Source: Aricia agestis
Lineage: Eukaryota > Arthropoda > Insecta > Lepidoptera > Lycaenidae
Assembly (NCBI RefSeq): GCF_905147365.1
Contig: NC_056417.1
Location: 15,026,501 to 15,090,500, forward strand
Direction of reading: 5' to 3'
DNA: 64,000 nucleotides
This document shows positions 22,092 to 33,864 of this stretch, piece after piece; positions within the stretch are counted from its first letter, which is position 1, and the number at the start of each line of letters is the position of its first letter. A program made the position numbers and the translations under genes. Under the pieces are notes generated by a model, which saw only the letters and a program-made list of their open reading frames with translations, searched no databases and was not told the DNA's origin.

Positions 22092-22316
22092 TCCATACTT
22101 AATATTGCCAAAGTGTTTCTCTCTGTGTCTTTATGCTCAAACCACCTGACCGATTTTAGTGGAACTTTCATAGTGTTTTTGTCAGTAACCTCTTCTTATA
22201 GGCCATACCGATTTTAGTGAAATTTCGATTATAATAGAGTCCTGGAAGTGGATTAAGAATATCTTATGCATCAAACGTACGGTTTCCACGATACACGAGT
22301 GTAAACTCTAGTATAT
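22092..22316 (+). mobile_element. Diverged Lep1-like Helitron
   Basis: TCCATACTTAATATTGCCAA start, ACCTGACCGATTTTAGTGG twice (an internal duplication) and an end resembling CTCTAG before T. Much more diverged than the 20733 copy. Confidence 0.5.
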
Positions 22317-22804
22317 TGTATTTTATGTGTACTATGAACACATAAGTTGTGTATTTTATCGTTCTTTATCTACTAGTCTCTAGGTAGAGAACAGTATATC
22401 TATTACAAAACATTTAAAGTCGTTTTTGCTTTTGATGTAATATTCATATTGTGTTTCAAGGTTCATGTTTTTGTAATGTCTCTAGTTACTGGAAATGCCA
22501 CTTTACAAAATTAAATTTCCATAAACGACGTAGTATAGCAATATTCATTTTTTATTTCAAACTTATTAGTAAAGTTATATTCCTTTTTTTTTCAAGTATT
22601 TTCTTCTTTGTTCATCTGAGTTTTTATACTATAAACTACGTTTACGACATGTAAACTTTCCTCATATATAACTACAGCAGGTATTAAAACACATAAAAAT
22701 CTGTAGCCAAAGACGTAATTAGGTCTTCATATTGTAAAGGACAGACAGCGTGGTATATGCGACTTATTTTTATACAATGTAGAGATTAATGTAAAATTAT
22801 TTCT

Positions 22805-22981
22805 TTTCGTCTGTGTGTACCTCTTCACGTCTAAACCACTGAACGTTTTCAATGAATTTTGGTAGGCTCTATGTCCTATGATACTTTGAATCGCGGCAAA
22901 GGACATGGGAACGTTTTTGTCAGAAAAATGTACAGTTTATAATATGAATGTTGGTGCAACTAAGATGCGTCCAACATCTAG
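22805..22981 (+). mobile_element. Decayed Lep1-like Helitron
   Basis: GTCTGTGTGTACCTCTTCAC, AAACCACTGAACG, TTTGAATCGCGGCAAAGGAC and ACATCTAG keep the family order, but the 5' end is unrecognisable. Confidence 0.5.
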
Positions 22982-24118
22982 GCAATAATGCTAAATAATA
23001 ACTAGGCTTCTTGTTATTAAAATATAAATATCACAATCTTATCAACTTTTCTTATTTAAAACAGAAACTGCAATAATTATATTAAGTATAACAATCCAAT
23101 ATTAAAATTCTAAAACTAAAATTCTAAAATTTTCTTTTAAATTGACTAAAAGGTACCTAGTTAAATATTTTATATTTAAATATTGATTTTCATATTTAAC
23201 TAAAATCTTATGAGATTCTTATGATATTATATTTACAATACATTTAAATATGTATTGTTTTGCCAATCCCCGAAATTTTCATATCCTTTGGAATTACAAA
23301 TTTACAATAATTTTCAGCAATTGCTATTATTTATTACAGTATTATTTACGGTAATTCCTATTATTAATAATTAATGGCAACTGTAAATAATGTTAATCAA
23401 CCTCGTACAACATTTAGCTCTAAAATTGGCCCATTTGTTTTAAACCCCATTATTGAGTTTGAAATATTGTACCCTATCGCTTATCCCGGTTGCCTGGCCC
23501 TGTTTTAGTTTATTGGTTTTTATTTGACAATAAGTAAAGGTTTTGGTTACTCCTTTTAAATTTTAATGCGATAAAATTTTATTTTATGAATTTATAAAAA
23601 GTAGTTTTCGTGCGGGAACCTTATTTTTTTTGGGTCTATATAAGAAGTCTCCTATGCTCTTTATAATATTTGAGTATTTTTCAAAATTCTAGTCAAATAA
23701 AAGGACACAAAACAATAATTTTATCATGATCTCGCAACATCTATTTTATTTAATACGATTCAATTCTCCCAAACTAGTCAATATGAATAACACCATAAGA
23801 ATATTTTATATTATGCTATAGTAAGATAAGGGTATATCGCCCATGAAAAAGGTTCAACAATACGACTGAACTGGCTGGGGTTCCTTCGATAGCATTTATG
23901 TGATAACGTCTCATATATTTTGTGTATTGATTTATCATTTACACTCTATCATGGCGAGTGAACAGATGGATGTGATGGATGAATGGAGATAATAATATTA
24001 CGTTACATAGTATTCCTTCTTTTCCTTGAGAATATATTGGAGTAACTTTCGTAGCTTATTTAGAGTCTGAAGTTGATACATTGAAAATATACCTAATATT
24101 CAGTCTTAGGGCCTGTTT

Positions 24119-24246
24119 CACCACTTCCTGATAAGTGACGAATAGGCTATCCACCAATTAACTTCACGGATCAAGTATGGAGAATCTGTCAAAAAAGTTG
24201 TGAATAGCCTATTCGGCACTTTATCAGAAAGTGGTGAAACAGGCCC
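24119..24246. repeat. PIF/Harbinger-like MITE, copy 3, TTA flanks
   Basis: GGGCCTGTTTCACCACTTCC to GGTGAAACAGGCCC with TTA at 24116-24118 and 24247-24249. Interior palindrome GAATAGGCTATCCAC/GTGAATAGCCTATTC. Confidence 0.8.
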
Positions 24247-24362
24247 TTAGTGAACTAAATGTAGCCCGCGGAAACCTCTTATCCGCCAGGACTAAATATC
24301 TTCAGACCAAAGTCGGTACAGTGGCTTTATCGTGAAGAGGTAACAAACACACTTTATAGTTA

Positions 24363-24551
24363 TCCATACTAATATTATAAATGCGAAAGTGTCTGTCTTT
24401 TACGTCTTTTCACGCCCAAACCACTGAACCGATTTTGCTGGAATTTGGTACGAGGATACTTTGAGTACCGGGAAAGGACATAGGATACTTTTTATCTTGA
24501 AAAAAATGTACGGTTACCGCGCGACAAACGAATTTTGCGGGCGTCATCTAC
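24363..24551 (+). mobile_element. Lep1-like Helitron
   Basis: TCCATACTAATATTATAAATG start, ACTGAACCGATTTTGCTGG, CCGGGAAAGGACATAGGAT and a mutated CATCTACT end where CTAGT is expected. Confidence 0.7.
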
Positions 24552-24697
24552 TATTATTATATTTTATTGATTTACTTAATACAACTTGTACCCTAAACTT
24601 TTTACCGAAAAGTTTTCTTCATATTTTCTCACATTTTCACTTTGAGGTCGTTAGGGTAATGTTCTGTACGCTTACAGCTTCCCCCTTTATATTGTAA

Positions 24698-25170
24698 CTA
24701 GCGACCCGCCCCGGCGTCGCACGGGTATAAAATATATAACCACTGAAAAAATGATTAAAATCGATAGCCTATGATCCTGCACGTGGTCTACTTCTTATCT
24801 GTGCCAAATAACATAAAAATTGCTCCAGTAGTTCGCATGATAAGCCCTTTCAAATACTTTCCCCCGTTTTTTCCACATTCTCCTATTAGTCTTAGCGTGA
24901 TAAAATATAGCCTATAGCCTTCCTCAATAAATAGGCTATCTAACACTGAAATAATTTTTCAAATCAAAGGGACATGAGGGAAAAAAAGCGAATTTATTTT
25001 ATAATATATATGCATGGAAATCGTTTCGCGCGGATCCGCCCGCTAGAATAAAGGATTCAACGAGAACCGTGCATTTTCCAGCAAAGAGAGTAGCCTACGT
25101 CCTGCCTCGTGGTCTACTATACATTTGTGCCAAATAACATAAAAATCAGTCCAGTACTTCGTGAGATTCA
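24698..25170 (-). mobile_element. Helitron, GGGGCGGGTCGCTAG-end family, minus copy
   Basis: CTAGCGACCCGCCCCGGCGT is the complement of the 3' end. The body carries GATCCTGCACGTGGTCTACT and repeated CAAATAACATAAAAAT segments. It appears partly duplicated internally (two ACGTGGTCTAC-like blocks). The inverted partner ends at 26455. Confidence 0.6.
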
Positions 25171-25447
25171 AACAATAACTATAGAATTAATTTCTCTTTA
25201 TGAAAGATAAAATTTAAGTATATTAATTGGTATGCTTACTATGTAAGTTACAGGCATCTAAGCATCCATTTGCTCTGTCACTATGTAAATACTGAAGACG
25301 AATTCAATATGAGTCCTGCAGAGCACCGCATCGTGTCGCAGCTCGCATCGTCTGCAGCTGCCGCCCTGAGTTACACTTAGCACATTCTTGGATGTATTTA
25401 TTAATCTTTACTTAAATATACATAATAATTTTCTAATCCATCGTGTA
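25171..25447. other. Unassigned intron sequence
   Basis: Includes a short GC-rich patch (GCACCGCATCGTGTCGCAGC; CTGCAGCTGCCGCCCTGAG) at about 25325-25370. No splice-supported exon could be fitted to it. Confidence 0.35.
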
Positions 25448-25652
25448 ATTATTATAAAGGCGATAGTAAGTATGTCTGTTACCTTAGCACGCTTAAGCAA
25501 CTGAACTGATTTTGATATTCGGTTTTACAAATGGAGAAACCTTGAGTTCCGGGAAAGGACATTTAGGTTATTTTAATCCCGGAAAAATGTATGGTTCACG
25601 CGCGATAAAGAAATTATGGCACGGTGGAGTCGCGGCGTCATATTCTAGAAGA
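25448..25652 (+). mobile_element. Decayed Lep1-like Helitron
   Basis: ATTATTATAAAGGCGATAG, GAACTGATTTTGATATTCGG, GAGTTCCGGGAAAGGACAT and ATTCTAG end. Diverged throughout. Confidence 0.5.
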
Positions 25653-25937
25653 TTAATAATCCACAGAAACAAAAGCTTTGTTTATTAATATAGAAATTGT
25701 CATTTCGGATTGGTAGTAACAACTCGAAACAATGCTTCGAGAAGTGCACAATTGGGAATAGCGTAGTTTCACAGTTTATATTGTCGAGTTTCGATTAAGT
25801 TTTTATTACAACAGATGAGTGCTTAGTGTGTTAAGTCCTTATGGAAGTGAAAAGTTATTTAGCAGCCTTTTTTTTTTTTTGGAATGGGCAAACATTAAGA
25901 TAGCAACAGCACACGTAAACTCATCGAATCTATATCT

Positions 25938-26455
25938 TCTATACTTATACTTACTTATTATAAAACAAAGTCGCTTTTTGCCCTCATGACCCTTTGTTCC
26001 CTTTAATCTTTAAAACTACGCAACGGATTTTGATGATTCTTTCAGTGTTAGATAGCCCATTTATCGAGGCTATATTCTATCACACTAATACTAATAGGAG
26101 CGAAGAAATATAGGAAAATGTGGAAAAAACGAGAAAAAATATTTGAAAGGGCTAACTTGAACGCGCTAACCTCAGGAACTACTGGTCCGATTTGAAAAAT
26201 TATTTCAGTATTAGATAACCCATTTATTGAGGAAGGCTACAGGCTAAATTTTGTCACGCTAAGACTAATAGGAGAATGTGGAAAAAAACGGGGGAAATTA
26301 TTTGAAAGGGCTTATCTCGCGAACTACTGAGCAATTTTTATGTTATTTGGCACAGATAAGAAGTAGACCACGTGAAGGATCATAGGCTATCGATTTTAAT
26401 CATTTTTTCAGTGGCTATATATTATTTTATACCCGACGCCGGGGCGGGTCGCTAG
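25938..26455 (+). mobile_element. Helitron, GGGGCGGGTCGCTAG-end family, plus copy
   Basis: Starts near TCTATACTTATACTTACTTA and ends GGGGCGGGTCGCTAG before T, with a CCCGACGCCGGGG foldback. It is an inverted match to 24698-25170 over the 3' ~250 bp. It contains two AACTACTGGTCCGATTTG-type blocks, i.e. an internal duplication. Confidence 0.65.
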
Positions 26456-26760
26456 TAATGAATATTCGTAAAACGGAAAGTGGACAAAACATTTCAAGTA
26501 AAATGGGTCAGCCTCATTGGACTTTGGCTACAAAATTTGCTTGTGATCTCGCGGTGTAACCGCCAAACTGCGCGATGGGTGCACATAAATCCAGCCTTAG
26601 GGTCAATTCATGGCGTGATGGACTACAATTACAATTATTAAGTAATAATATTATTTCAACGATCCTTGGTGCGAAAAACCTATATACAAAGATAGCAAAA
26701 AAAGGGATATGGGCGAATAGCCCATAGACGGCCCCTAATTACATAATAAAGAATAAAAAA

Positions 26761-26884
26761 CGCGACGAGGCGAGGCGAGGTGCGGCGCGGCATAAATTTG
26801 TATGGATTTGCCAGATTTCAATTGCGGGAGACGTCTTGCGAATCTGTCAAATCAACCCTTATATGTTGCGGTCTAAATCAACCC
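26761..26884. repeat. GC-rich MITE (GGTCTAAATCAACCC end), 5'-truncated
   Basis: Begins at CGCGACGAGGCGAGGCGAGG without the GGGTCAATT terminus. It ends GCGGTCTAAATCAACCC before TTA. Compare 5097-5250. Confidence 0.65.
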
Positions 26885-26903
26885 TTATAGATTAATTTTA
26901 ATA

Positions 26904-27116
26904 CTAGAATGACGCACGCAACTCCGTTGCGCCAAAATTTGTTTATCGCACGGGGACCGTACATTTGTCCGGGATAAAAGTATAATATGATTCCTATGTC
27001 CTTTCCCGCGGCTTAAGATATCTCCATACCAAATTTCAGCAAAATCGGTTCAGCAGGCGCGAAGAGTGAAGAGGTAACAGACAGACACACTTTCGCATTT
27101 ATAATATAAGTATGGA
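26904..27116 (-). mobile_element. Lep1-like Helitron
   Basis: On the minus strand TCCATACTTATATTATAAATG to CTAG, with GCAACTCCGTTGC (the complement hairpin), GGGACCGTACATTTGTCCGG (plus strand) and CAGCAAAATCGGTTCAGC (plus strand). Confidence 0.75.
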
Positions 27117-27625
27117 TTATTAAATGATATTTTGAAGGTAGGTATAAGTATAGATTTTTTTCGTGCGATCCTAACATACCTTTGTACTGTATATAAATTC
27201 TCAACCCTTTTCATTCACGTTATTACAATATTAATTTCGGAATTCTCTCAGCTACCTTCTGCTTCGTTGCTTTCATATTACAAAAATTGGAACCCAGCCA
27301 CTTTAGGTACAAGCACGTACAAACATAAAATTGTACCTGAAAAATATAAACAAAATATTGAATGAAGGTCATTTCTATGACTCCCAATTCGGAATAGGCT
27401 ACACAATTAAATAACTGGATTAAATTATTATATAACGTTACATTACGTTATAATAATTATTTACTATCAAAAATTGATATAACTAATACAATGATGATCC
27501 TTCGTGATTTGGTCGTGTTATAAAAACCCAGCAGGCACAACATCACGACTAACATTGCATTGACATAACCTGCGAATCAATTTATCTGATGATACATTTA
27601 CTTGACAATATCGTGCTTATCATTC

Positions 27626-27872
27626 ACAAGGTGTCACAAAACTAAGTGATAATACTTAAGAGTGTGTATGAATCCCTTACATAGAGTTCACTGTGAAAGT
27701 TGCAGCGCTGAAAGAGTACTATTTTCATTTGTATTTGCAAGCGCCCCAGCTTAGCCTATACAAAAATTAATAAAATGCGTTTTCCTTCAGCGCAGCTACT
27801 TTCATAATTCATAGAGAACTCTATACAGGGGACACTTACACATCCCAAAGTGTTATCACTTGTTTCCCCTTG
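27626..27872. repeat. 259-bp-family foldback MITE, old diverged copy
   Basis: GTGTCACAAAACTAAGTGAT through GTGTTATCACTTGTTTCC keeps the arm order (GAGTTCACTGTGAAAGTTGC) but with many substitutions. This implies repeated activity of the family over time. Confidence 0.6.
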
Positions 27873-27880
27873 TAAATGAA

Positions 27881-27979
27881 CAGTTATCGCGTACTGAAAT
27901 ACAGATATGGTATTTTAGTACGCGATAACTGGTAGATTTTATAGAATTGATAGTATTATAACGAAATTCTATCAATTCG
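27881..27979. repeat. Two adjacent hairpins
   Basis: 27881-27931: CAGTTATCGCGTACTGAAAT pairs with ATTTTAGTACGCGATAACTG, 22-bp stem with one mismatch and a 7-nt loop. 27943-27979: GAATTGATAG pairs with CTATCAATTC. Confidence 0.6.
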
Positions 27980-29660
27980 TGGGTATCACACCTTATAAAT
28001 ACCAGACAAACACATAATATACTTTCCAGTAAGATGTGGATAACATAGATCCACCTTTCCTGGGTTTATGTGCCCTAGTTGCAGTTCCTGGCATGACGTA
28101 ACGCTTGTAGTGCCAAGTATTATAACAATTTTTCTCCATGCCCCATTGAATTCGTATGGTTCATACTCCATATATTTGCCAGTTTTCAACTGATAATTCT
28201 CTTTTATTTCTTGATCTATATGTCTTTCAAAATTTTACTATATCTAATTTTGTTTGCATCGTGTAGCAAAATACCGATGCTTTTTAACCGACTTCCAAAA
28301 AGGAGGAGGTTATATGTTCGGCTGTGGAGTTTTTTTTTTTTAATAATATGATTGAATTTAGTACACCAATATACTCGCGCGGACTGCTATCATGGTAGTA
28401 CAATTTTTTGATGCCAAATAGCAGTTTTTTCAATCGGCGATGGTTTTGATAACATATCAGACGGCGATTGCCTACCTGTAAAGTCAAGTTCCTAGCGCAA
28501 AATATTGCCAAAAAAGGACCCAGGTCTACGATTGTAGCCCCCGTTTTTACTGCGGTGTTAATAACTGTGCAAAAGACATACGGTCTCACCACATAAGATC
28601 TAAACATCTATTGAACAGTTTTTGAGACCATTATGTACCGAATTTTTTTCTAATCATGTTCAACAGGTGTTTAAATATTTTGTAGTAAGACTGATGGTAT
28701 TAAGCATGAACGGAGTCGTAGATAACATTTAGTTTAGTAGCGAAAACGTTAGACAAAACTGCATTTTGCACGAAATTAAGCACATATTTCACAGTGAAAC
28801 TTTTCTCAGAACTAGTTATATTTCCTTCACTGGTATTCATCTCCAACTGCACGCAAAGTAAAACATTATACTTACATTCTGAGTTGTAGCTATTAAACTT
28901 CTCCTTATATCTCTAGCAAATAGTTCTTTGTCTTCGAGTTTTAGTAGAACTCAGACATATCATTGTTTACTTCGCATCAATGATCATTGTAATTAATATA
29001 TTTAAAGATTTTTCTAAAGTAAATGGTCTCACTTCATTTTTATAATATTTACTTAAGCTTAAAGGATTTTTTTGTATTTCATATTACAGTAAGTATATAT
29101 TTTTTCAGTCTCATACTTAATCAATTATAACCATAAAGTTAATATACCTAGCGGAAATTTCTTTATGATCATAACATTGTACTTTTATCGCTCGACGTAA
29201 GGCAAGCTTTCAATTACATGTTGACATTTTAATTATAGTACTTTCTACAATTTATTTTATTTTTTTCCTTAATTTGTCTTTACATCATTTTTGTGGCAAA
29301 TGTAGAAGATAAGTAAAGCATTCGACATTCGAGGCTTACATATTTGTGATTATATACCTCCGGCTTTTATATAGACACCAATAACAATCGTATGGAACTC
29401 GTAACGTAGATGTAGTTCCAGTAAACCGTATACCAGCAATAAAACCCTTTGCACAACACAGTCTCTGCCAAATTGGCTCAACCTCTTGGACCGGGACATC
29501 TAGATTAGCTGTGGTGTTTTTTGGAGTTACGCCACTATTTGCTGCTTTCAGTTCTTTTATACTACTCTTGGATTGTACACTTTGTGTTGTATTATTTGCT
29601 AGTGCTAAATCATCTTTTTTTATTTTTTGTACTATCAGAGAAGTTGCTTTATAGACAGAT
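27980..29660 (-). other. Unassigned region with coding-like minus-strand fragments
   Basis: Four open stretches on the minus strand read like protein rather than noise. They are 29640-29340 (no ATG, ~100 codons, including PIWQRLCCAKGFIAG), 28962-28876 (ends at a GTAAGT donor), 28846-28700 (starts after a pyrimidine-rich TGCAG) and 28230-27986 (including GAWRKIVIILGTTS). No known domain is recognised and they cannot be joined into one gene. They may be relics of an unknown transposon or captured gene. 28284-28330 also carries the AACCGACTTCCAAAAAGG repeat motif. Confidence 0.3.
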
Positions 29661-29662
29661 GG

Positions 29663-29875
29663 CGGACCTACATCATTTGGTCGCGTTATGTTAAACCCAG
29701 CCTATAGAACAAGACTAAGGCTGCGAGAACCAATAGAATCGCTTCATTGACGTGACCTCGCTCAGCGCAGTGATTCTATTGGATCTTAAAAACACATTCC
29801 TCGCAACGCATCTCTGGTGGAAACGCAGCCTTTGACAAAACTCGACCAAATGACATATGAATCCATTTCTTTGAT
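29663..29875. repeat. GGTCGCGTTA-family MITE containing another MITE
   Basis: GACCTACATCATTTGGTCGC and the inverse CGACCAAATGACATATG bound a region split by the MITE at 29717-29832. Relatives near 27497, 51253 and 61165. Confidence 0.5.
29717..29832. repeat. MITE with AAGGCTGCG termini
   Basis: AAGGCTGCGAGAACC and GGTGGAAACGCAGCCTT are inverse ends; AATAGAATCGCTTCA/GTGATTCTATTGG pair internally. Confidence 0.6.
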
Positions 29876-30470
29876 ATTACAATACGTTTTCTTACACCTA
29901 ATTGTAGTGTTAATTTATTCTATGCTAAGTTTTATAATATTTTAACCCGTTCAGTGTAGCTTTCATTGATCTTGTTCTTAAAGCTTAAAAGCTTTCAAAC
30001 AGCTAAATATAGATCCCAAGAGGGCATTAATTTTAACTCAACATCTGTCCAAACTGCAAAATCTACTTTAATCTTTCTGCAGAATTCTATTTTGATGATG
30101 TTTTTGATGATTCAAGAAAGGAATGTAATTTTATGCCCGGGCTGCATGAATCTGTAACAATGGGGATTATGAGGATCCTTTGTTGAATTTCCTTAAAGGA
30201 TAAGAAGAAAGGCTGTAGGGAACGAATATATCTATTATGCTCACTTTAATGTGAAAAACATGGTCTTATTACTTGAGATAATAGTTATTTTAATGTTGAT
30301 GAAGGAAAAATAATACTGAAAGAATTTACATTTCATTAAGTACCTGCCTTAAAACCTACATTTCAGCCTTTGTCCGTGATTGCGAATTAAACTTAAAAAT
30401 TATATATTCGTCAAGCAGTATGCGAGCCAAGTTTTGAAACAAAAAAAAAACTAGATCTAAGGGTTGATTT
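29876..30470. other. Unassigned intron sequence
   Basis: A possible acceptor (TTTAATCTTTCTGCAG at ~30082) precedes an open 34-codon plus-strand stretch beginning EFYFDDVFDDSRKE. It is too short and unrecognised to call an exon. Confidence 0.3.
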
Positions 30471-30601
30471 AGACCGCGAGGCGAGGGGCGGCGCGGCGCT
30501 TTGTATGGATTTGGCAGATTTCAATTGAGTGAGACGTCTTGCGAATATGTAATCCATATAAATTAAGAAATGCATCTACGCATTGCGGTCTGAATCAACC
30601 C
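30471..30601. repeat. GC-rich MITE (GGGTTGATTTAGACCGC), complete ends
   Basis: GGGTTGATTTAGACCGC and GCGGTCTGAATCAACCC are near-perfect inverse termini around GCGAGGGGCGGCGCGG. Confidence 0.75.
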
Positions 30602-31891
30602 TATGTTGAAAAGTTTGCAGTTTCTATGCCTGCTGGTCCAGACAATTGACAGGCGTAGCTCCAAAACGCAAAAAACAATTTTGGTCATTCAAAGTATTTT
30701 TTAACTGTCTGTCCTCCCTTTTTATTGGCGCTAAAAATAATACCTTGTACAGAGGGTTACTTAAAGCTGTATAATAGCGTTTTTTGCCCTCATAAATAAG
30801 TCGTGGGCTATCAGGTGGATGTCATTGGGGGTTCAGGGTTTGACCCCCGGCCCGACACGCCATAGTAATTGGATTGCTTCATTATATCGATCGCCACAGA
30901 CTGGCACGTTCATGCAAATGTTGGGTTGGTTTCAATAACAAGTTGTTTGGTAGCTTAAGGCTAAATTCACCAACGTTTGTTAGTGTTAATCTTATTAAAA
31001 TGTCATGTCTAGGTAGACCTTATTTTAATGGATTCATCCTCATTCTTGCTAATATGCAAAATTGTGTATGTCTGTTGATCTGTCTGCCTGTCTGTCTGTC
31101 TGGTACTTTTCACGCTTAAAGGGCCAATTCGATTTATATGAAATAAAGTATACGTTGACCGAAACCCAGTAATTAATAGATTCAAGCGTTGCTTTGCGGA
31201 AATCTACAGCATAAAATGTAGTGACATTCACTTATTTACTTAGGCTTTGGACAGTGGTTAATTTAATGAAATTGCTATAAATATTAATATTATTACTTAA
31301 AGTAACCCCATAATCATCAAAATCAGTTCCATAGTTTGAGCGTAAAACGATAACAAGGAGAAAGACACCTGAACGAAGGAATCTTTAATCACACAAAATC
31401 TACAGACACAAAAAAGTATTCAAAATAATTGGAAGTTTCTGCAGCAAAAAAACTATCGCCGATGTTAAAAGAATACGAATAAACCCCCAGGCAATTCGTA
31501 ACAGTTTGGAATCAACAGTTTTATTTTTCCGGAAAAGACACTTAGCGTGAATAAAGTTCAAATAAAAATCTTTTCCCCGGAGGTTTAATTTTCCGGGATA
31601 GATGAGACACGTTTGAAGTCTCACTCCACTGAACAAAGATTGTCGAATTGGAAGATATAATATTATATTGAAAGTCTATTTGTGCATTACAATAATATTT
31701 TCTATAACAAAAAGTATTGGATAAAAACAATTTTTTACAGCCTAGCATTATATCCTATTGTACTAAGGAGATGCTTCATAAGAAATGAAATTTGCTTTAT
31801 TATGAGGAACCTCTTATTAAAATATTAATATTGATTTTGTGAAGTTTTAAGGCACTGCGGTGCTAGTTTGTAAAGACAGTTGATATATTTA
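30602..31891. other. Intron sequence with decayed Helitron fragments
   Basis: 31050-31140 (plus; GTCTGTCTGTCTGGTAC, TTTCACGCTTAAAG) and 31300-31375 (minus; CATCAAAATCAGTTCCATAG) are Helitron-like remnants. No exon recognised. Confidence 0.4.
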
Positions 31892-31975
31892 GGGCTTGTT
31901 TCACTACTTCCTGATAAATGCCGAATAGGCTATCCACCACTTAACTTGTCAGATGAAGTATGGAGAATCAGGCCC
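31892..31975. repeat. PIF/Harbinger-like MITE, internally deleted, TTA flanks
   Basis: GGGCTTGTTTCACTACTTCC to ATCAGGCCC, with TTA at 31889-31891 and 31976-31978. The second half is lost. The same GGCCTG motif recurs just beyond (31983-31990). Confidence 0.7.
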
Positions 31976-31978
31976 TTA

Positions 31979-32654
31979 TTTCCTACTGTAAGGGCCTGGT
32001 GAAAGAGTTACAGTAGGAAATTTGCTGTCATAGAGTAGCAATTCGGAGTGCCCGGTTTATTCTGGCTGTCTTGATTACGTATTACCAAAATGGATAACTA
32101 ATATTTTGAGATTGCCCCACAATACCATTGTTTTACAATGTTATTATAATATAGGACCTACATAGGTTCGGTAAAGGCGAAAATGTCCGGCGTAAGAAAC
32201 TCGCCCATTCTTTTAATCTTCTATATCTATTATAATTTATAGTAGGTACTCGTAAAATCGAGATGTGTCACACCAGATTCAGCGATCGTACATACCAACA
32301 GTGGGTCTAAGTGGTGGTATCAAAACGACATAAAACATTGTAATCCTTTAAACGGCGGCTGTAAAACAGATTGTAAATCTAGATCATTCGGATGGGTCAT
32401 AAAAATTCATGACTCAAATCCAACTCATATAAAGTAGTTCAAAATCCGCCGATTACATTTTCTAAATTAGTGTATTCGGATTGACAATCTCATAATTTGT
32501 AATGATTAATGGCTTATTCCTCTGGAGCATCTTGATTCTCGGGAGAGATTGTAGTTACAACGAAATATAATATTATTTGCAATTTGTAAAGTATACTTAC
32601 CGAAAATAACAATTAATATGAAAGAATTATTTTTATTTTTAGGGGTCTTTTCTA
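31979..32654. other. Unassigned intron sequence
   Basis: No exon or repeat family recognised apart from CCGGCGTAAGAAACTCGCCC (32177), a fragment of the repeat seen at 8565 and 13950. Confidence 0.4.
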
Positions 32655-32666
32655 ATAAAAAATAAT

Positions 32667-33017
32667 AGCTCCCACACCGGTTTCGGTGACGGTTGCCGGT
32701 TTCATCGAAACCAGGCCAGCTACGCGGGAGTAATTTTATAGTGCCCAAGTGTGTGCGCTGTACACAATAGCACTCTCTATTCCTTTACTCTCATAACCCA
32801 GTAGGACGGAAGACCGACACGACTGTCGAGAGATCAGGCGCAGGACCGACTTTTTACATGCCCATCCGACGCATGGATCATCTTACTTGTCAGATAATCA
32901 GGTGATCAGCCTGCATTGTCCTAACCAAACTTGGAAATAACATGTTTCCAGCGTGGGAATCGAACCCACGAGTCAAGAGCTGCGCTCTATACCACTAGAC
33001 CACAGAGGCGTTGCGTT
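32667..33017 (-). mobile_element. tRNA-Lys-derived SINE, full length, 12-bp TSD
   Basis: The minus-strand head reads GCCTCTGTGGTCTAGTGG (A box) and GTGGGTTCGATTCCCACGC (B box). The CTCTTGACT anticodon-loop region resembles tRNA-Lys. The body and the GGTTTCGGTGACGG tail follow. ATAAAAAATAAT flanks both ends (32655-32666 and 33018-33029). It is not a functional tRNA: the acceptor and anticodon stems do not pair properly. Sister copy at 46911-47271. Confidence 0.88.
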
Positions 33018-33029
33018 ATAAAAAATAAT

Positions 33030-33454
33030 TCTATCATAAGTGTAACAATAAATACAAGCTATCTATGCTTCTACCACTTAAGTCTAGGTTAAAATTTTTA
33101 GTTTAGGCCGTGGTTTAGGTTTGGCATGGTTTGGCAATTTGAACCAGAGAGGGAAATCTACGTCTGCGTCTAATGTCTATTACTACACATAAATCTACGT
33201 CTATTACCTACTGGTATAATTGTTTAGTTCCTGTTTAATACTCAAACAATACATTGTAATATAACACACGTTTAGGTACACCTGTTTATGTGAAACTTAT
33301 CTACAATTCTACACTGAAATGTTGTTATGAGAAAAGCTTGAATCATTTCCTTGTTTACAATATTGGGTGAGTCACTTCTAACCCATAACAATAATGTCAT
33401 TAATCATTAACGTACCTAGTAAGTATTTAACGATTAATTATAATCGATTGGATT
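33030..33454. other. Unassigned intron sequence
   Basis: AT-rich; no exon or repeat recognised. Confidence 0.4.
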
Positions 33455-33613
33455 GCGCTCGAAACTCCGTTACGCCTTAATTTGTTTATCGCTCGGGAAT
33501 CGTAAATGTTCCCGGGACTCAAAATATCTCCATACCAAATTTTAGCAAAATTGGTTCAGCGGTTTGGACGTGAAGGTGAACAGGTGAACAGACATTTGTA
33601 ATATTAGTATGGA
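33455..33613 (-). mobile_element. Lep1-like Helitron, shortened
   Basis: Minus-strand TCCATACTAATATTACAAATG start; CCATACCAAATTTTAGC and GAAACTCCGTTACGCC (plus strand) identify the family. The CTAG end is not preserved. Confidence 0.65.
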
Positions 33614-33864
33614 TAGTAGGCTAGCTGTGTTTGACCAAAACTCATCAGTTTATCACTTGGCTCAGAGCCCAGGCGCTATTGTATCGATGTATGTATATCA
33701 CTTACTCCGTGAAAAATTCTTTTATCCGTTCAATATCCCGGAATTCTTGAGTTCCAAACGCCTCCGGTCAGTGGGGCTTTGAAGTTCCGGAAGTCTGTAT
33801 ACTTATATATAAGTTATATTTAAATACAGCCGTTTACGTGATCAATATAACATTATACTTGGTC
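33614..33864. other. Unassigned intron sequence
   Basis: No recognised content. Confidence 0.35.

Noticed and set aside
29364..29373. TATATAAAAG promoter on the minus strand
   Set aside because: No initiator or coding exon follows at a proper distance; such motifs are expected by chance in AT-rich DNA.
30083..30180. Exon beginning EFYFDDVFDDS on the plus strand
   Set aside because: An acceptor-like site is present, but there is no donor, no partner exon and no recognised domain.
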